Source: Clostridiales bacterium
Lineage (GTDB): Bacteria; Bacillota; Clostridia; Saccharofermentanales; UBA5734
Assembly: GCA_007135995.1 (NCBI GenBank)
Contig: SLHU01000371.1
Coordinates: 1-5,310 of the forward strand
DNA: 5,310 nt
Reading direction: 5' to 3'
The position numbers were made by a program, and so were the translations under genes. The notes below the pieces were generated by a model. That model ran no database searches. It saw only the letters and a program-made list of their open reading frames with translations, and had not been told where the DNA came from. Shown here one piece after another: positions 4,808-5,310 of this stretch; position 1 is the first letter of the stretch, and each line of letters starts with the position of its first letter.

Positions 4808-5310
4808 ATGAAAGATAAACAATATAAAATCAAAGAAGTGAATGGCACGCAGCAGAAAGTCATACGCAATAAGTATTATGAAAAAGAGTTGAAACGCCTT
4901 CAAATTGAATTGGTCAAGCTGCAAGAATGGGTTAAAGAAAAACAGCTGAAAGTTGTTGTTTTATTTGAAGGAAGGGATGCTGCAGGCAAAGGTGGTGTCA
5001 TAAAAAGAATCAGTGATCGGATGAATCCGAGATATTGCCGGATTGAAGCACTGGGAAAACCAACTGATAAAGAAGAAACCCAATGGTTCTTCCAGAGATA
5101 CGTGGCAAGACTGCCAGCAGCAGGTGAAATTGTTTTATTTGACAGAAGCTGGTATAACAGAGCCGGCGTAGAAAGAGTTATGGATTTTTGTACTGAAGAA
5201 GAGTACCAGGAATTTCTCCGCTCATGTCCTGAGTTTGAGAATATGCTCATTCGATCAGATATCATACTGGTTAAGTACTGGTTTTCGGTCTCAGATGAAG
5301 AGCAGGAAAA
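4808..5310 (+). CDS. ppk2: Polyphosphate kinase 2 (PPK2), N-terminal part, cut by window end
   Basis: The first 167 complete codons of a PPK2-family kinase, which transfers phosphate between inorganic polyphosphate and nucleoside di- or monophosphates in the cytoplasm. After a charged helical N-terminus (about 15-47) comes the Walker A loop EGRDAAGKGG (54-63, Lys61). KPTDKEETQWFFQRY lies at 84-98. The Walker B/lid segment IVLFDRSWYNRAGVERVM is at 108-125, with Asp112, Arg113 and Arg118. These motifs are diagnostic of the family. The N-terminal length and single P-loop so far suit the one-domain form, but the 3' half is missing, so nucleotide class (ADP, GDP or AMP) cannot be assigned. The ATG at 4808 has AAGGAG (4795-4800) seven bases upstream. 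The leader is about 165 bases with possible stem-loops. No partner gene is visible. Confidence 0.95.
   Translation, partial: MKDKQYKIKEVNGTQQKVIRNKYYEKELKRLQIELVKLQEWVKEKQLKVVVLFEGRDAAGKGGVIKRISDRMNPRYCRIEALGKPTDKEETQWFFQRYVARLPAAGEIVLFDRSWYNRAGVERVMDFCTEEEYQEFLRSCPEFENMLIRSDIILVKYWFSVSDEEQE

Noticed and set aside
4900..5265. 121-codon frame on the minus strand inside ppk2
   Set aside because: It is antisense to the Walker motifs of ppk2. Its serine-rich, low-complexity translation is typical of a shadow frame.

Overview
The window looks like chromosomal DNA from a low-GC Gram-positive bacterium (Bacillota, probably Bacillales). The evidence is strong GGGAGG/AAGGAG-type Shine-Dalgarno sites before every start, a class B-type sortase, a surface protein with a C-terminal sorting signal, and a sodium-coupled transporter paired with a MetS-type micro-subunit. 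The surface protein and the sortase stalk are both very rich in Asp and Glu. That would suit a salt- or alkali-adapted organism, but this is inference and the species cannot be named from the sequence.

Layout from left to right: (1) On the minus strand, a complete secreted protein with two fasciclin (FAS1) domains, an EPT-repeat linker and a VPETG wall-sorting signal (2-1138). (2) A divergent intergenic region of about 400 bases with promoter candidates for both sides and a cluster of TTGACA-type repeats. (3) On the plus strand, a class B-type sortase with an unusually long acidic stalk (1544-2479), ending in a perfect 12-bp hairpin. (4) Convergent to it, on the minus strand, a two-gene operon: a 504-residue NSS-family sodium:amino-acid symporter (2687-4201) and a 35-residue one-helix protein of the MetS small-subunit type (2577-2684). 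(5) A non-coding stretch of about 600 bases (4202-4807). It holds an exact tandem 23-bp repeat that may be the end of a decayed insertion sequence, promoters for both flanking genes, and a structured leader. (6) On the plus strand, the first 167 codons of a polyphosphate kinase 2 (ppk2), cut by the window edge.

Functionally, the sortase and the FAS1 protein probably form an enzyme-substrate pair that anchors a FAS1 adhesin to the cell wall. The NSS protein and its micro-subunit probably form a two-component importer of methionine/alanine-like amino acids. PPK2 is polyphosphate/nucleotide metabolism and need not be linked to the rest. The most distinctive item is the sortase B/VPETG pair, because classical SrtB substrates carry NPQTN-like motifs. 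Nothing here is clearly a wholly new system. The tandem repeat and the shared 12-mer between the ppk2 and transporter promoters are the main unexplained non-coding signals.
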